Shown: positions 48,255-56,405, numbered from the stretch's first letter. The stretch is 64,000 bases of DNA from Oceanococcus atlanticus (GCF_002088235.1 NZ_AQQV01000001.1:248001-312000); one strand, 5' to 3'. Numbers and translations are program-made. The notes: generated from the sequence alone by a model not told the origin.

Positions 48255-48731
48255 TTACAGCTGATCAAGAACGGACTCAGCCGACGACACCGTAATCCCA
48301 CCGGCCGGCTCAACCGCGAGATGCGTGACCACGCCATCCTCGGCAATCAAAGCGAAGCGCTGGCTGCGCGTACCCATGCCATAAGCCTGAGCATCCAGGG
48401 TTAAACCCAAGGCCCGGGTCAACTCAGCATTGCCGTCACCGACCATGGTGATCTCCTGGGCGTTTTGCGATTTTCCCCAGGCGTCCATCACAAAAGCGTC
48501 ATTGACAGCCATGCAGATGATGCGATCAACACCACGCGCCTTGATGACATCCGCCTTGACCACATATCCCGGCAAATGAGTCAACGAACAGCCCGGCGTG
48601 AATGCACCGGGCACAGCGAAAAGCACCACTTTTTGCCCGGCAAACAAGGTCGCGCTGCTGATGGCTTCAGGCCCTTTGTCTCCCATGACATGCACGCTGA
48701 CATCCGGAATCGCCTGCCCTACCTCGATCAT
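48255..48731 (-). CDS. Prx5-type peroxiredoxin
   Basis: The product is 158 aa from MIEVGQAIPDVSVHVMGDKG, preceded by AAAGGAG. The peroxidatic cysteine is in VPGAFTPGCSLTHLPGYV, the Prx5 signature. FVMDAWGKSQNAQEITMVGDGNAELTRALGL also matches this group. It reduces peroxides with glutathione/glutaredoxin or thioredoxin. It is 11 nt downstream of the DUF442 protein gene and divergent from no neighbour: the ECF module follows on the same strand after 137 nt. Confidence 0.93.
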   Translation of the reverse strand: MIEVGQAIPDVSVHVMGDKGPEAISSATLFAGQKVVLFAVPGAFTPGCSLTHLPGYVVKADVIKARGVDRIICMAVNDAFVMDAWGKSQNAQEITMVGDGNAELTRALGLTLDAQAYGMGTRSQRFALIAEDGVVTHLAVEPAGGITVSSAESVLDQL

Positions 48732-48742
48732 ACTGGTCTCCT

Positions 48743-49186
48743 TTATGCCGCCCACTGCTGCATCAACGATGCAACCATCGGTTCCATACGGGTCAAACCT
48801 GCGTCCCGCCCGAGCTGCAAAGCCTGCTCACCGCTCGCGCCCTGCAAGAACGCGCCAAGCGCCAGCAAAGCCCCCACCCGATTGCTGCTGGCACAATGCA
48901 CCAGCACCGGCTTGCCCGCGTACTGCTCAAGCCAAGCATTGAGCTGACGGGCATTGTCCTGACTCAGATCCGCCGGACTGGACACAGGGATTTGCAGATA
49001 ATCCAGGCCCAACTCCTTGATCAGCGCCGCTTCGTCCCAGTCCATTTCCTCATCGGGCCGCAAGTTCATGACCGCGACCACACCAGCCTGCGCGGCAGCC
49101 TGGAAACCCGCCGCATCCGGCTGCCCGGCGCATATCAAATTGGGACGAGGATCAAACTGGTAAGGCGTATTGAGTTGCGGCGACAT
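48743..49186 (-). CDS. DUF442 phosphatase-like protein (Blh N-domain type)
   Basis: The product is 147 aa from MSPQLNTPYQFDPRPN; the frame extends 38 codons further but into the upstream MBL gene. It has GQPDAAGFQAAAQAGVVAVMNLRPDEE and the phosphatase-like loop VHCASSNRVGALL, with four residues between Cys and Arg as in the DUF442 family. Related domains are fused to MBL sulfur-metabolism enzymes. Here it sits 31 nt after an MBL-fold gene and 11 nt before a peroxiredoxin gene. Confidence 0.85.
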   Translation of the reverse strand: MSPQLNTPYQFDPRPNLICAGQPDAAGFQAAAQAGVVAVMNLRPDEEMDWDEAALIKELGLDYLQIPVSSPADLSQDNARQLNAWLEQYAGKPVLVHCASSNRVGALLALGAFLQGASGEQALQLGRDAGLTRMEPMVASLMQQWAA

Positions 49187-49217
49187 ACTGGCTCCAAAGA
49201 TTGCGGCCTGACGACCT

Positions 49218-50336
49218 TTAATTTTCGTTCTCGTGTTCGGGCTCATGCTCAGCGCCCGGCATTTGGCGATACCACGCCACGCCGTTGGCGTCGAGCTCAC
49301 GGGAAATCATGCGCCGGCTGATCAGACAGTTGAGATGGGCCAGCGTCTCACCCACCGCAAGCATGACATGAGCACCGCGGATACTGCGCTTGAACAGCAC
49401 CGAAAAGCAATCCATGGCACGGCGCGGCTCAGCCAGATGGTCGAACAGGCGCTCCAGCGCGCGTTCATGCGAGCGCAACAGCTGAGTCAGGCGCGCATGC
49501 AGGCCGTAAAAAGGCTCCTGATGCGCCGGCAGAACCAGCACATCGTTGGGTATGCGATTGCGGATACGGTGACACGATTCCAGCCATTCACCCAATGGAT
49601 CTCCGCCTGGCTCGGTGGGAAAAAGACTGACATTGGAGGAGATGCGCGGAATCACCTGATCGCCAGAAATCAGAATCTTCAAGGCCGGACAATACAGGCA
49701 CGCATGCTCAGGTGAATGCCCCATACCCACCACTATTTGCCAGTAACGCCCGCCGATTTCGATGGTTTGCCCGTCGCTTAAGCGACGGAACTGATCGGGC
49801 AGCTCTCCAATGGCTTGGCCAAATTCACCGAAGCGCTCACGGTAGATTGTCAGCGCGGCCTCATCAAAGCCCGCTTCGCGATAAAACTTCACCGCAGGCT
49901 CAGGTGCTGCGCGGCCGGTATCAGCAACCAGATTGCGGCACATCAGAAACTCGGTGCGCGACATCCACAACTCGCAGTCAAAGCGCTCGGTCAACCAGCC
50001 CGCCAAACCGACATGGTCAGGATGCATGTGCGTAACGATCACACGCTTGATCGGACGCCCCTGCAAGTCGCGCTGGAAAACCTGCTCCCAGACCTCACGC
50101 GAGGCCTGATCGCCAATCCCGGTATCAACCACGGTCCAGCCGTCACCATCTTCCAGCAGCCACAGATTGATACGCGCCAGCGAAAACGGCAGCGGCATGT
50201 GCAACCACCAGACACCTTCGGCCACCGGATGTACACCACCGGGCTGTGGGGCCACATCGCAGCCCCAAGGGTAGGTCAGGGCTTTCACGGTTTGCGGCGC
50301 ATGGTCGAGCGCCGCGACAGGGGGATTTTGCGTCAT
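49218..50336 (-). CDS. MBL-fold metallo-hydrolase
   Basis: The product is 372 aa. The metal-binding HMHPDHVGLAGWL is followed by GMGHSPEHACLY and a later VLPAHQEPF, as in the LACTB2-like/thioesterase-type MBL group. A C-terminal winged-helix-like segment (about 300-350) contains AHVMLAVGETLAHLNCL, and the chain ends in a Glu/His/Asn-rich tail. The substrate is unknown. It heads a three-gene run with the DUF442 and Prx5 genes. It is divergent from motA. Confidence 0.84.
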   Translation of the reverse strand: MTQNPPVAALDHAPQTVKALTYPWGCDVAPQPGGVHPVAEGVWWLHMPLPFSLARINLWLLEDGDGWTVVDTGIGDQASREVWEQVFQRDLQGRPIKRVIVTHMHPDHVGLAGWLTERFDCELWMSRTEFLMCRNLVADTGRAAPEPAVKFYREAGFDEAALTIYRERFGEFGQAIGELPDQFRRLSDGQTIEIGGRYWQIVVGMGHSPEHACLYCPALKILISGDQVIPRISSNVSLFPTEPGGDPLGEWLESCHRIRNRIPNDVLVLPAHQEPFYGLHARLTQLLRSHERALERLFDHLAEPRRAMDCFSVLFKRSIRGAHVMLAVGETLAHLNCLISRRMISRELDANGVAWYRQMPGAEHEPEHENEN

Positions 50337-50390
50337 GCCCCGACGTTAACCCGCCGGCCACAAATTTCCAAGACTCAAACGATGCACCCC

Positions 50391-50417
50391 TCAAGTCGCG
50401 AGCAGGCTGGCCGATAC
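50391..50417 (+). promoter_or_regulatory. Sigma-28 (FliA)-type promoter of motAB
   Basis: TCAAGTCG, an 11-nt spacer and GCCGATAC lie 33 nt upstream of the motA start. The -10 matches 7 of 8 bases of the GCCGATAA consensus and the -35 matches 5 of 8 of TAAAGTTT, with exact spacing. This fits late flagellar-class expression. Confidence 0.78.
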
Positions 50418-50450
50418 CCCTATCGCCAGCCCTCAAATCACGAATACATC

Positions 50451-51248
50451 ATGGATCTCGCCACGCTCGTCGGACTCATCGTTGGAACCATTGTCGTTGT
50501 CGTCGCGATCCTGATTGGCGGCTCTGGCCTGGCGCCCTTCATCAACATACCCAGCATCCTGATTGTCATCGGCGGCTCATTCAGCGCGACCTTGATGCGC
50601 TTTCCGATTCGCGAGTGCTTCACCGCCATGAAAACCGGATTCGGACGGGCATTCCGCGAGCAGATGGACGACCCGATGGCGCTGATCGAGACCGCCAAGG
50701 AGCTGGCTGACGTGGCCCGCAAGAAGGGCCTGATCGCACTGGAAAATGTCAGCGTGGCCAACCCTTTGATGGCCAAAGGCGTGCAGTACTGCAGTGACGG
50801 GCGTGACGCCGAGTTCATCCGTGAAATGATGACTAAAGAGATCAACGCCTCGATAGCCCGCAACGAAATGGGCGAGAAGATCTTTCGCGCGCTCGGCGAT
50901 GCCGCGCCCGCATTCGGCATGATCGGCACCCTCGTGGGCCTGGTTCAGATGCTGCTGGAGTTGTCCGATCCGACCAAGATCGGCCCGGCCATGGCCGTTG
51001 CACTGCTGACCACGCTGTACGGCGCCCTGCTCGCCAATCTGTTGTTCCTGCCCCTGGCCGACAAACTCGACACCCGAGCCCAGCAGGACCGTAACAGCAG
51101 GCAACTGATACTCGACAGCGTGCTTGGCATCAATGCCGGGGTGTCGCCGCGTGTGCTGGAGGAAACTTTGCTGGTAGGCCTGCCGCAGAACGCCCAGAAG
51201 GCTGATAACGGCAACACCGAAGACAGCATCGCCGCCGAACCGGCATGA
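50451..51248 (+). CDS. motA: Flagellar motor stator protein MotA/PomA
   Basis: The product is 265 aa from the ATG at 50451. It has helices at about residues 4-24 and 30-50, and a pair around 150-205 containing APAFGMIGTLVGLVQML and AVALLTTLYGALLANLLFLPLADKL. With MotB it forms the ion-conducting stator that turns the flagellum. The short periplasm-facing start and TLMRFP region resemble PomA, so sodium as well as proton coupling is possible. It overlaps motB by 4 nt. Confidence 0.93.
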   Translation: MDLATLVGLIVGTIVVVVAILIGGSGLAPFINIPSILIVIGGSFSATLMRFPIRECFTAMKTGFGRAFREQMDDPMALIETAKELADVARKKGLIALENVSVANPLMAKGVQYCSDGRDAEFIREMMTKEINASIARNEMGEKIFRALGDAAPAFGMIGTLVGLVQMLLELSDPTKIGPAMAVALLTTLYGALLANLLFLPLADKLDTRAQQDRNSRQLILDSVLGINAGVSPRVLEETLLVGLPQNAQKADNGNTEDSIAAEPA

Positions 51249-52069
51249 GCGCCCCACAAGCCAAGAAACTGCCAGGCGGACTGCCGCCATGGATGGCCAC
51301 ATTCGCCGATTTAATGGCCTTGATGATGACCTTCTTTGTGCTCTTGTTCGCCTACTCCAAAGTCGAAGAAGAGAAGTTCAAACAGATGGCCGGCTCAATG
51401 GCTGAAGCCTTCGGCGGGGTGCAATACATCAAGAGCAACAGCGAAGATTCGGTGCCCGGCATGGAGGCCGGGGTTATGTCGCGCACCGGCTTTACGCCGC
51501 TGCAGTTTGACCCCAAATCCGGGCGCATCATTTCACAGCCCCTGCAGGGTGCACAGCAAGGTCAGGATCGCCACGACCGGGAAGCCGAGGAGCTGCTCAA
51601 GGAACTTCAGGATGCCTTGAACGAAGACATCGAAGCCGGCGCCGTAGCCCTGGAGAAAAAAGAGCACGACATCGTCATCCGTTTCCCCGAGCATGTGTCT
51701 TTCGCATCCGGCCGCGCCGATCTGGTCGACAGAGCAATTCCGCTGATCAGCCGCATCGTCGGCCTGATCAGCAGCGACAGGATGCTGATTGTTGCCGGAC
51801 ACACTGACGACCGCCCGGTCGCCAGTGGCATGTTCAAATCCAATTGGGGCCTGTCGGCAGCGCGCGCAGCCTCAGTCGCCGAGCAAATCCTGAGCAAACG
51901 GCATATCGACCCAAGCCGACTGGTTGTCGCAGGCTACGCCGACACCCGCCCGATCGTCGCCAATGACACCGCCGGCCATCGCGCGCGCAATCGCCGGGTC
52001 GAGATCATCGTGCGTCAGGGCACCGAAGAAAGCACCGACAGCAATCAGAACGAAGGCTTTCTGAATTGA
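51245..52069 (+). CDS. motB: Flagellar motor stator protein MotB/PomB
   Basis: The product is 274 aa. PPWMATFADLMALMMTFFVLLFAYSKV is the plug-proximal transmembrane helix, with D22 as the essential ion-binding aspartate. The periplasmic OmpA-like domain (about residues 130-260) has HTDDRPVASGMFKSNWGLSAARAASV and SRLVVAGYADTRP, which bind peptidoglycan. The ATG overlaps the motA stop. Together with motA it is the only motility operon in the window. Confidence 0.94.
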   Translation: MSAPQAKKLPGGLPPWMATFADLMALMMTFFVLLFAYSKVEEEKFKQMAGSMAEAFGGVQYIKSNSEDSVPGMEAGVMSRTGFTPLQFDPKSGRIISQPLQGAQQGQDRHDREAEELLKELQDALNEDIEAGAVALEKKEHDIVIRFPEHVSFASGRADLVDRAIPLISRIVGLISSDRMLIVAGHTDDRPVASGMFKSNWGLSAARAASVAEQILSKRHIDPSRLVVAGYADTRPIVANDTAGHRARNRRVEIIVRQGTEESTDSNQNEGFLN

Positions 52070-52075
52070 GCGCGC

Positions 52076-52921
52076 TCAGGCTTGCCGGTAGTAGTCCGGC
52101 CGCCCGTTGGTCCACAGCTCACCCCACAGGTGACCGCCACCATCCACGGTGAGCACCTCACCGGTGACAAAGCTGCCCGACGGGCCGGCAAGGTAAATGC
52201 AGGCCTCGGCAATCTCCATCGCGGTACCCGGCCGGCGCATCGCGTTGGCGTTGGGAAACTCGCGCACGGCCTCTTCCGGATAAACCTCCAGACCACGGGT
52301 CGCCGTCAGCCCTGGCGCCACACAGTTGACCCGCACATTCATCGGCGCCCACTCCACCGCCACGGTGCGTGTCGCCCCGATCACCCCGGAACGCGCCGCC
52401 ACTGTGTGCGCCACGCCCGGCATGCCGCGATTGGTCACCACCACCACATTCACGATGGCACCCGGCGTTTCGTGCTCACGCCAGAAACGGGCCGCCCGCT
52501 GCATCATGAACCAGGTGCCATTGAGGTTGTTGTTGATGACCGCATTCCAGCCTTTGTCGGCGAAATCGATTGCATCCTGAGGAAACTGCCCACCGGCATT
52601 GTTGACCAGAAAATCCAGCCGACCGAAGGTTTCGCCGATGCGCGCATAGAGTGCATCCACCTGCTCCGGCTCACGCACGTTGCAAGCCACAGGCAGGATC
52701 TGCGCGCCGTGCTGCTCGGCAAACTGCGCCACCGCATCAAGCTTCTCCTGAGTCCGCCCGCACACCACAACCTGGGCGCCCAGGCGCGCGAACAGCAGAG
52801 CGGTGGCCGCGCCGATGCCGCTGCCGCCTCCGGACACCAGCGCCACCTTGCCGGCAAACAGATCGGATCGGTACACCGTCGGGGTGGACCAGTACTCGGC
52901 GAGAAAATTGGTGTCTGTCAT
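52076..52921 (-). CDS. SDR-family oxidoreductase, dienoyl-/enoyl-CoA reductase-like
   Basis: The product is 281 aa from MTDTNFLAEYW, preceded by AGGA; the frame extends 45 codons further without similarity. It has the nucleotide-binding SGGGSGIG motif (30-37) and NNAGGQFPQDAIDFADKGW. The usual catalytic Tyr-x-x-x-Lys is missing: the aligned stretch reads GVAHTVAARSGVIGATR. This resembles peroxisomal 2,4-dienoyl-CoA reductases that lack the Tyr, although the Lys also seems replaced. AtuB and AtuG of acyclic terpene clusters are also SDRs, so a role in the downstream cluster is plausible. Confidence 0.82.
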   Translation of the reverse strand: MTDTNFLAEYWSTPTVYRSDLFAGKVALVSGGGSGIGAATALLFARLGAQVVVCGRTQEKLDAVAQFAEQHGAQILPVACNVREPEQVDALYARIGETFGRLDFLVNNAGGQFPQDAIDFADKGWNAVINNNLNGTWFMMQRAARFWREHETPGAIVNVVVVTNRGMPGVAHTVAARSGVIGATRTVAVEWAPMNVRVNCVAPGLTATRGLEVYPEEAVREFPNANAMRRPGTAMEIAEACIYLAGPSGSFVTGEVLTVDGGGHLWGELWTNGRPDYYRQA

Positions 52922-53159
52922 GTTTTTTCCTGAAGCATGGCCGATCAACTGTGGCTGCGCACTTTGTGATCGGCACGATTGGGAGACCAGCCGGACAAAT
53001 CCACTGCGTCTCGGGGCCATCGCCCACGGACGGGCGATGGAGGTTTGCCACGACACGATGTCGTGTCAAACCGACCCGACAAAAGCGGGGGATTTTTCCG
53101 GGAACCGCGCAGCGGCTGGTCGGCAGAGCCGGTCGCAAAGCGCGCAGCCGCAGCGTCGA
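52922..53159. other. Intergenic region with three strong inverted repeats
   Basis: Between the SDR and acyl-CoA dehydrogenase genes, three dyads stand out. GCCGATCA/TGATCGGC lies at 52940-52974. CCATCGCCC/GGGCGATGG lies at 53017-53040. A 31-nt near-perfect hairpin lies at 53042-53072 (GGTTTG and CAAACC outer arms, CACGACA and TGTCGTG inner arms, CGA loop). No protein frame is convincing. They could be a terminator/attenuator set, REP-like repeats or operators for the SDR gene promoter. Confidence 0.55.
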
Positions 53160-54353
53160 CTATGCGCGCCCGAGCAAATCGTCGGAAATGATCATCTTGC
53201 GCACTTCCGTGGTGCCCGCACCGATTTCCAGCAGCTTGATCGAGCGGTACAGACGGTTGATTTCTGATTCCCAGATGTAGCCGTAACCACCATGAATCTG
53301 CACCGCCTCGTTGAGCACCTTGTTGAGGGTCTCCGCCACGTACATCACCCCCGCTGCGGTGATCTTGTGGATATCGCCACGCCCGCCGTCTTCCTCACCA
53401 ATCACGTTCGCGGCGCGCAGCGTCTGGTAGGTGAACAGGCGCATCGATTCCACCCACACATACATGTCGGCGATCTTGGACCGAATCATCTGGAAACTGG
53501 CGATGGGCTTGCCAAACTGCTCGCGCTGGGTCGCATATTCCACCGAAAGCTGCAGCGCACGCTCGGCAATCCCCAGACAGATCGGCGAAATCATCGCCCG
53601 CTCCAGATCCAGGCCACTCATGACCACCTTGACGCCCCGGTTCTCCTCGCCCACCAGGTTCTCCGCCGGCACACGACAGTTGTCGAACACCAGTTCGGCG
53701 GTCTGACTGCCACGGAAGCCCATTTTGATGAGCTTCTGCGCCACCTTGAAGCCGGGGAAGTCTTTCTCAATCAGGAAGGCCGAGATGCCCTGTGAACGTT
53801 TCTCCGGATCGGTCTTGGCGTAGACCAGCAGCACATCGGCCACCGGACCATTGGTAATGAAAATCTTGCGCCCGTTGAGGATGTATTCGTTGCCTTCGCG
53901 GCGCGCCGTGGTGCGCATGGAACCCAGCGCATCCGAGCCTGCCCCGGGCTCGGTCAGGCCCAGCGCACCGATCTTGGTGCCATTGACCAGACCCGGCACA
54001 TATTTCTGCTTCTGCGCGTCGTTGGCGTTACGCAGGATGTTGTGCAGACACAGGTTTTCATGCGCCACCCAGGACAGCGCCAGCGCGTAGTTCCAGCGCG
54101 ACATGGCTTGCAGCACCAGGCCGCTGGTCATGATGTCCATACCCGCGCCGCCGAATTCGGGCGGCGCGGTCACGCCCATGAAGCCGTTCTCACCAATCTT
54201 GGGGAACGCCTCGTCCGGCCACCACTCCTCGTCGTCCATACGCTGGGCCAGCGGATACAGCTCTTTCTCCGCAAAGCGGTTGGCCTGATGAAGAATTTCA
54301 GCTTCGTCGTTGGACAGGCCGGTGAAGGCCTGCATGACGCTTTGTCCACTCAT
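53160..54353 (-). CDS. Acyl-CoA dehydrogenase, isovaleryl-/citronellyl-CoA type
   Basis: The product is 397 aa. It has LTEPGAGSDALGSMRTTA, ITNGPVADVLLVYAKTD, QIHGGYGYIWESEINRLYR and EIGAGTTEVRKMII. The C-terminal position of the usual catalytic Glu is Ala (GAGTTE), as in isovaleryl-CoA dehydrogenase, whose base instead lies in GLDLER; that motif is present here. Such enzymes act on beta-methyl-branched acyl-CoAs, matching LiuA (leucine) and AtuD (citronellyl-CoA). It follows the crotonase gene on the same strand by 25 nt. Confidence 0.88.
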   Translation of the reverse strand: MSGQSVMQAFTGLSNDEAEILHQANRFAEKELYPLAQRMDDEEWWPDEAFPKIGENGFMGVTAPPEFGGAGMDIMTSGLVLQAMSRWNYALALSWVAHENLCLHNILRNANDAQKQKYVPGLVNGTKIGALGLTEPGAGSDALGSMRTTARREGNEYILNGRKIFITNGPVADVLLVYAKTDPEKRSQGISAFLIEKDFPGFKVAQKLIKMGFRGSQTAELVFDNCRVPAENLVGEENRGVKVVMSGLDLERAMISPICLGIAERALQLSVEYATQREQFGKPIASFQMIRSKIADMYVWVESMRLFTYQTLRAANVIGEEDGGRGDIHKITAAGVMYVAETLNKVLNEAVQIHGGYGYIWESEINRLYRSIKLLEIGAGTTEVRKMIISDDLLGRA

Positions 54354-54378
54354 AACTCGTACTCAGTTGTCTCTTAAT

Positions 54379-55446
54379 TCAAAGTTGCGAAGTCGGCGCG
54401 CTGCGGATTTCATCCACCAGCCCCCACTCCAGCGCCCGTTCGGCGCGAATTTTTTTGCCCGACAGCCCCCACCAGGCCAGCCTTTGCCGCCCGATGCGAC
54501 GCGCGATGCTGACACAACCGCCAGCGCCGGGAATCAGCCCCATGCCCACTTCAGGCAACTGGAACCAGGCCTTGGGATCGGCACTCAGATGCCCGGCAAA
54601 AGCCGGAAACTCAATCCCCGATCCGATGCAGCCGCCGTGCACATGCACCTCGACCCGATCAGCCACATGGGCCAGAAAGCGCCCCGGCACAGCCAGCAAG
54701 CGAATCAGATGACCGCTGGCACTGTCCGGCACGCGGCCGAATTCGCTCAGATCACCACCGGTGCTGAAACAGCTGCCGCGCGCCTGCAATGAAACACGCG
54801 CAATGCTGCTGTCCGCCTCGACCAAACGCAGCACTTCGATCAGGGCATCACGCATTGCCATCGACATGGCGTTGCGATTGCCCGGCCGGTTAAGCATCAG
54901 ACGCAGCATGTCGCCATCGCGCTCGGCCTGCACCGCAGGCCCGGCCTCAGCCTCAACCGGCTTCTGCTCGGGCAAGCCCGCCAGCCAGGCCGCGTATTCG
55001 GCGCCCCCCTGCAAGGTCGCATAAACCGCCGACTCCACATTCAGCGCGGGCTCGATGGGCATGTGCTCGGTCACCCGCAGCAAATCAACGAAACTGGTGG
55101 CAGCCACCGGATTGCGCTCGATCTGGCGGAGCAGACGATCAGCCGCTTCCGGCTCGTCCACCACCACATCACAGGCCGCACTGATCAGCGCCTCCTCAGT
55201 TTGTGCGCAGTGGCTGCGCGCGCTATCGCGCACACCGATCACCGGACACACCAGGGTTTTCATCCAGCGGGTGATATGCGCCGCATCGGCCAGCCCCTGG
55301 GTGCTCGCCAGATCCAGCACAAGCGCCGCGTGATCCCCCCACGGCGAGAACGCCTGTGGTGCAGAACCTGCCCGGCACCAGGCGCTGAGCGCCGCACCGT
55401 CAAGCATGTCGGCAGGCCTCAGAATGCAAAAATGAGTCTGGCTCAC
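54379..55446 (-). CDS. Tandem crotonase-fold protein with degenerate N-terminal half
   Basis: The product is 355 aa from a GTG at 55446. The C-terminal half (about residues 170-345) is a recognisable crotonase: LNRPGNRNAMSMAMRDALIEV, CFSTGGDLSEFGRV, HVHGGCIGSGIEFPAFAGHLSA and VGMGLIPGAGG. The N-terminal 165 residues also look crotonase-like but lack these motifs. The usual C-terminal helical trimerisation segment is short. The reaction is unknown; a branched enoyl-CoA hydratase role in the atu-like cluster is plausible. It is divergent from another crotonase gene. Confidence 0.78.
   Translation of the reverse strand: MSQTHFCILRPADMLDGAALSAWCRAGSAPQAFSPWGDHAALVLDLASTQGLADAAHITRWMKTLVCPVIGVRDSARSHCAQTEEALISAACDVVVDEPEAADRLLRQIERNPVAATSFVDLLRVTEHMPIEPALNVESAVYATLQGGAEYAAWLAGLPEQKPVEAEAGPAVQAERDGDMLRLMLNRPGNRNAMSMAMRDALIEVLRLVEADSSIARVSLQARGSCFSTGGDLSEFGRVPDSASGHLIRLLAVPGRFLAHVADRVEVHVHGGCIGSGIEFPAFAGHLSADPKAWFQLPEVGMGLIPGAGGCVSIARRIGRQRLAWWGLSGKKIRAERALEWGLVDEIRSAPTSQL
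55433..55445. promoter_or_regulatory. Candidate TetR operator 1 (13-bp pseudo-palindrome)
   Basis: TGAGTCTGGCTCA has TGAG/CTCA arms and overlaps the first codons of the minus-strand crotonase gene. A second near-identical copy lies 76 bp away, before the divergent gene. It is placed to repress both directions. The TetR protein at 58207 is the obvious candidate ligand-controlled repressor. Confidence 0.5.
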
Positions 55447-55521
55447 GTTTCATCCAATCATTCTGACACGAATCAAAACAAATATCCCATTGATCCAATT
55501 TTTTTGATACTTTGATAGAAA

Positions 55522-55534
55522 TGAGCCTGACTCA
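55522..55534. promoter_or_regulatory. Candidate TetR operator 2 (13-bp pseudo-palindrome)
   Basis: TGAGCCTGACTCA differs from the first copy at two positions, which are symmetric around the centre. It lies 15 nt before the plus-strand crotonase ATG, just after an AT-rich stretch (55496-55520) that may hold the promoter. Confidence 0.5.
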
Positions 55535-55549
55535 CGAATAGAGGAAACC

Positions 55550-56329
55550 ATGTCCGAAGACGTCCTGATCGAGCGCCGCGGTGCGGTCCAGTGGATCACC
55601 ATCAACCGCGAAGCACGCCGCAACGCCATGAACGCCGAGGTTATCGGCCTGATCTCCCAGGGCATCGCCGATGCCGTGGATTCCGAAGCACGCGCCATCG
55701 TCCTGACCGGCGTGGGCGACAAGGCTTTCTGTGCCGGCGCCGACCTGACCAAAGGGGTTAAGGGCTTTGCCTTCGACGTCGACTTCTCACGCCCTCGCCA
55801 TTACATCGTGCAGCTGTTCAAACAGTTGCAGGACTGCCCGCTGCCGGTGATCGCGCGGGTGAATGGCGCAGCCATGGCCGGCGGCTTCGGTCTGGTCTGC
55901 GCCTGCGACATGGCAATTGCTGCCGATGACATCAAGATCGGCACGTCGGAATCCAAGATCGGGCTGACCCCGATGATGATTCTGCCCTACATGATTCGCG
56001 TGCTGCCGCCGCGCAAGCTGCAGGAAATGTGCATCACCGGTGAGGTTTTCAGCGCCGCCGAAGGCCTGGAATGGGGGTTGTTCAATTACGTGGTACCGCG
56101 CGCTCAGCTGGATGAAAAGCTCGACTGGCTGCTGGAGCACATCGTGCCGCGCTCCCCGACAGCCATTCGCCTGGGCAAACAAGCCTACTCGGCGACCCGC
56201 GACATGGACCTGCGCAGCGCCCTGGAATACGCCCAGGCCATGGTCCCGATCATGTCCTCCACCGAAGATGCAGCCGAAGGTCTGGCGGCGTTTCAGGAGA
56301 AGCGCGCACCGCAGTGGACGGGCAACTGA
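55550..56329 (+). CDS. Enoyl-CoA hydratase/isomerase family protein
   Basis: The product is 259 aa, preceded by GAGG. It has INREARRNAMNAEVI, FCAGADLTKGVKGFAFDV, ARVNGAAMAGGFGLVCACDMAIA and SKIGLTPMMILPYMIRVLP. The second acidic site is not a classical hydratase glutamate (GLTPMM), as in AtuE/LiuC-like or other crotonases. In acyclic-terpene clusters AtuE hydrates isohexenyl-glutaconyl-CoA, a possible role here. It starts the plus-strand operon that leads to the atuA-like gene. Confidence 0.84.
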   Translation: MSEDVLIERRGAVQWITINREARRNAMNAEVIGLISQGIADAVDSEARAIVLTGVGDKAFCAGADLTKGVKGFAFDVDFSRPRHYIVQLFKQLQDCPLPVIARVNGAAMAGGFGLVCACDMAIAADDIKIGTSESKIGLTPMMILPYMIRVLPPRKLQEMCITGEVFSAAEGLEWGLFNYVVPRAQLDEKLDWLLEHIVPRSPTAIRLGKQAYSATRDMDLRSALEYAQAMVPIMSSTEDAAEGLAAFQEKRAPQWTGN

Positions 56330-56405
56330 TTTATCCAAAACCCGCGCCAAGCGGGGCTGCACTTTGGACCTGTCTCTCAGCACCACCGTCGACAGAGAAA
56401 CAAAC

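Noticed and set aside
49815-50450. Long upstream extension of motA
   Set aside because: It is antisense to the MBL gene; the conserved MotA start and the sigma-28 promoter place the start at 50451.
56040-56405. N-terminal extension of the AtuA-like gene
   Set aside because: The added 122 residues are an off-frame reading of the preceding crotonase; AtuA homology starts at 56406.
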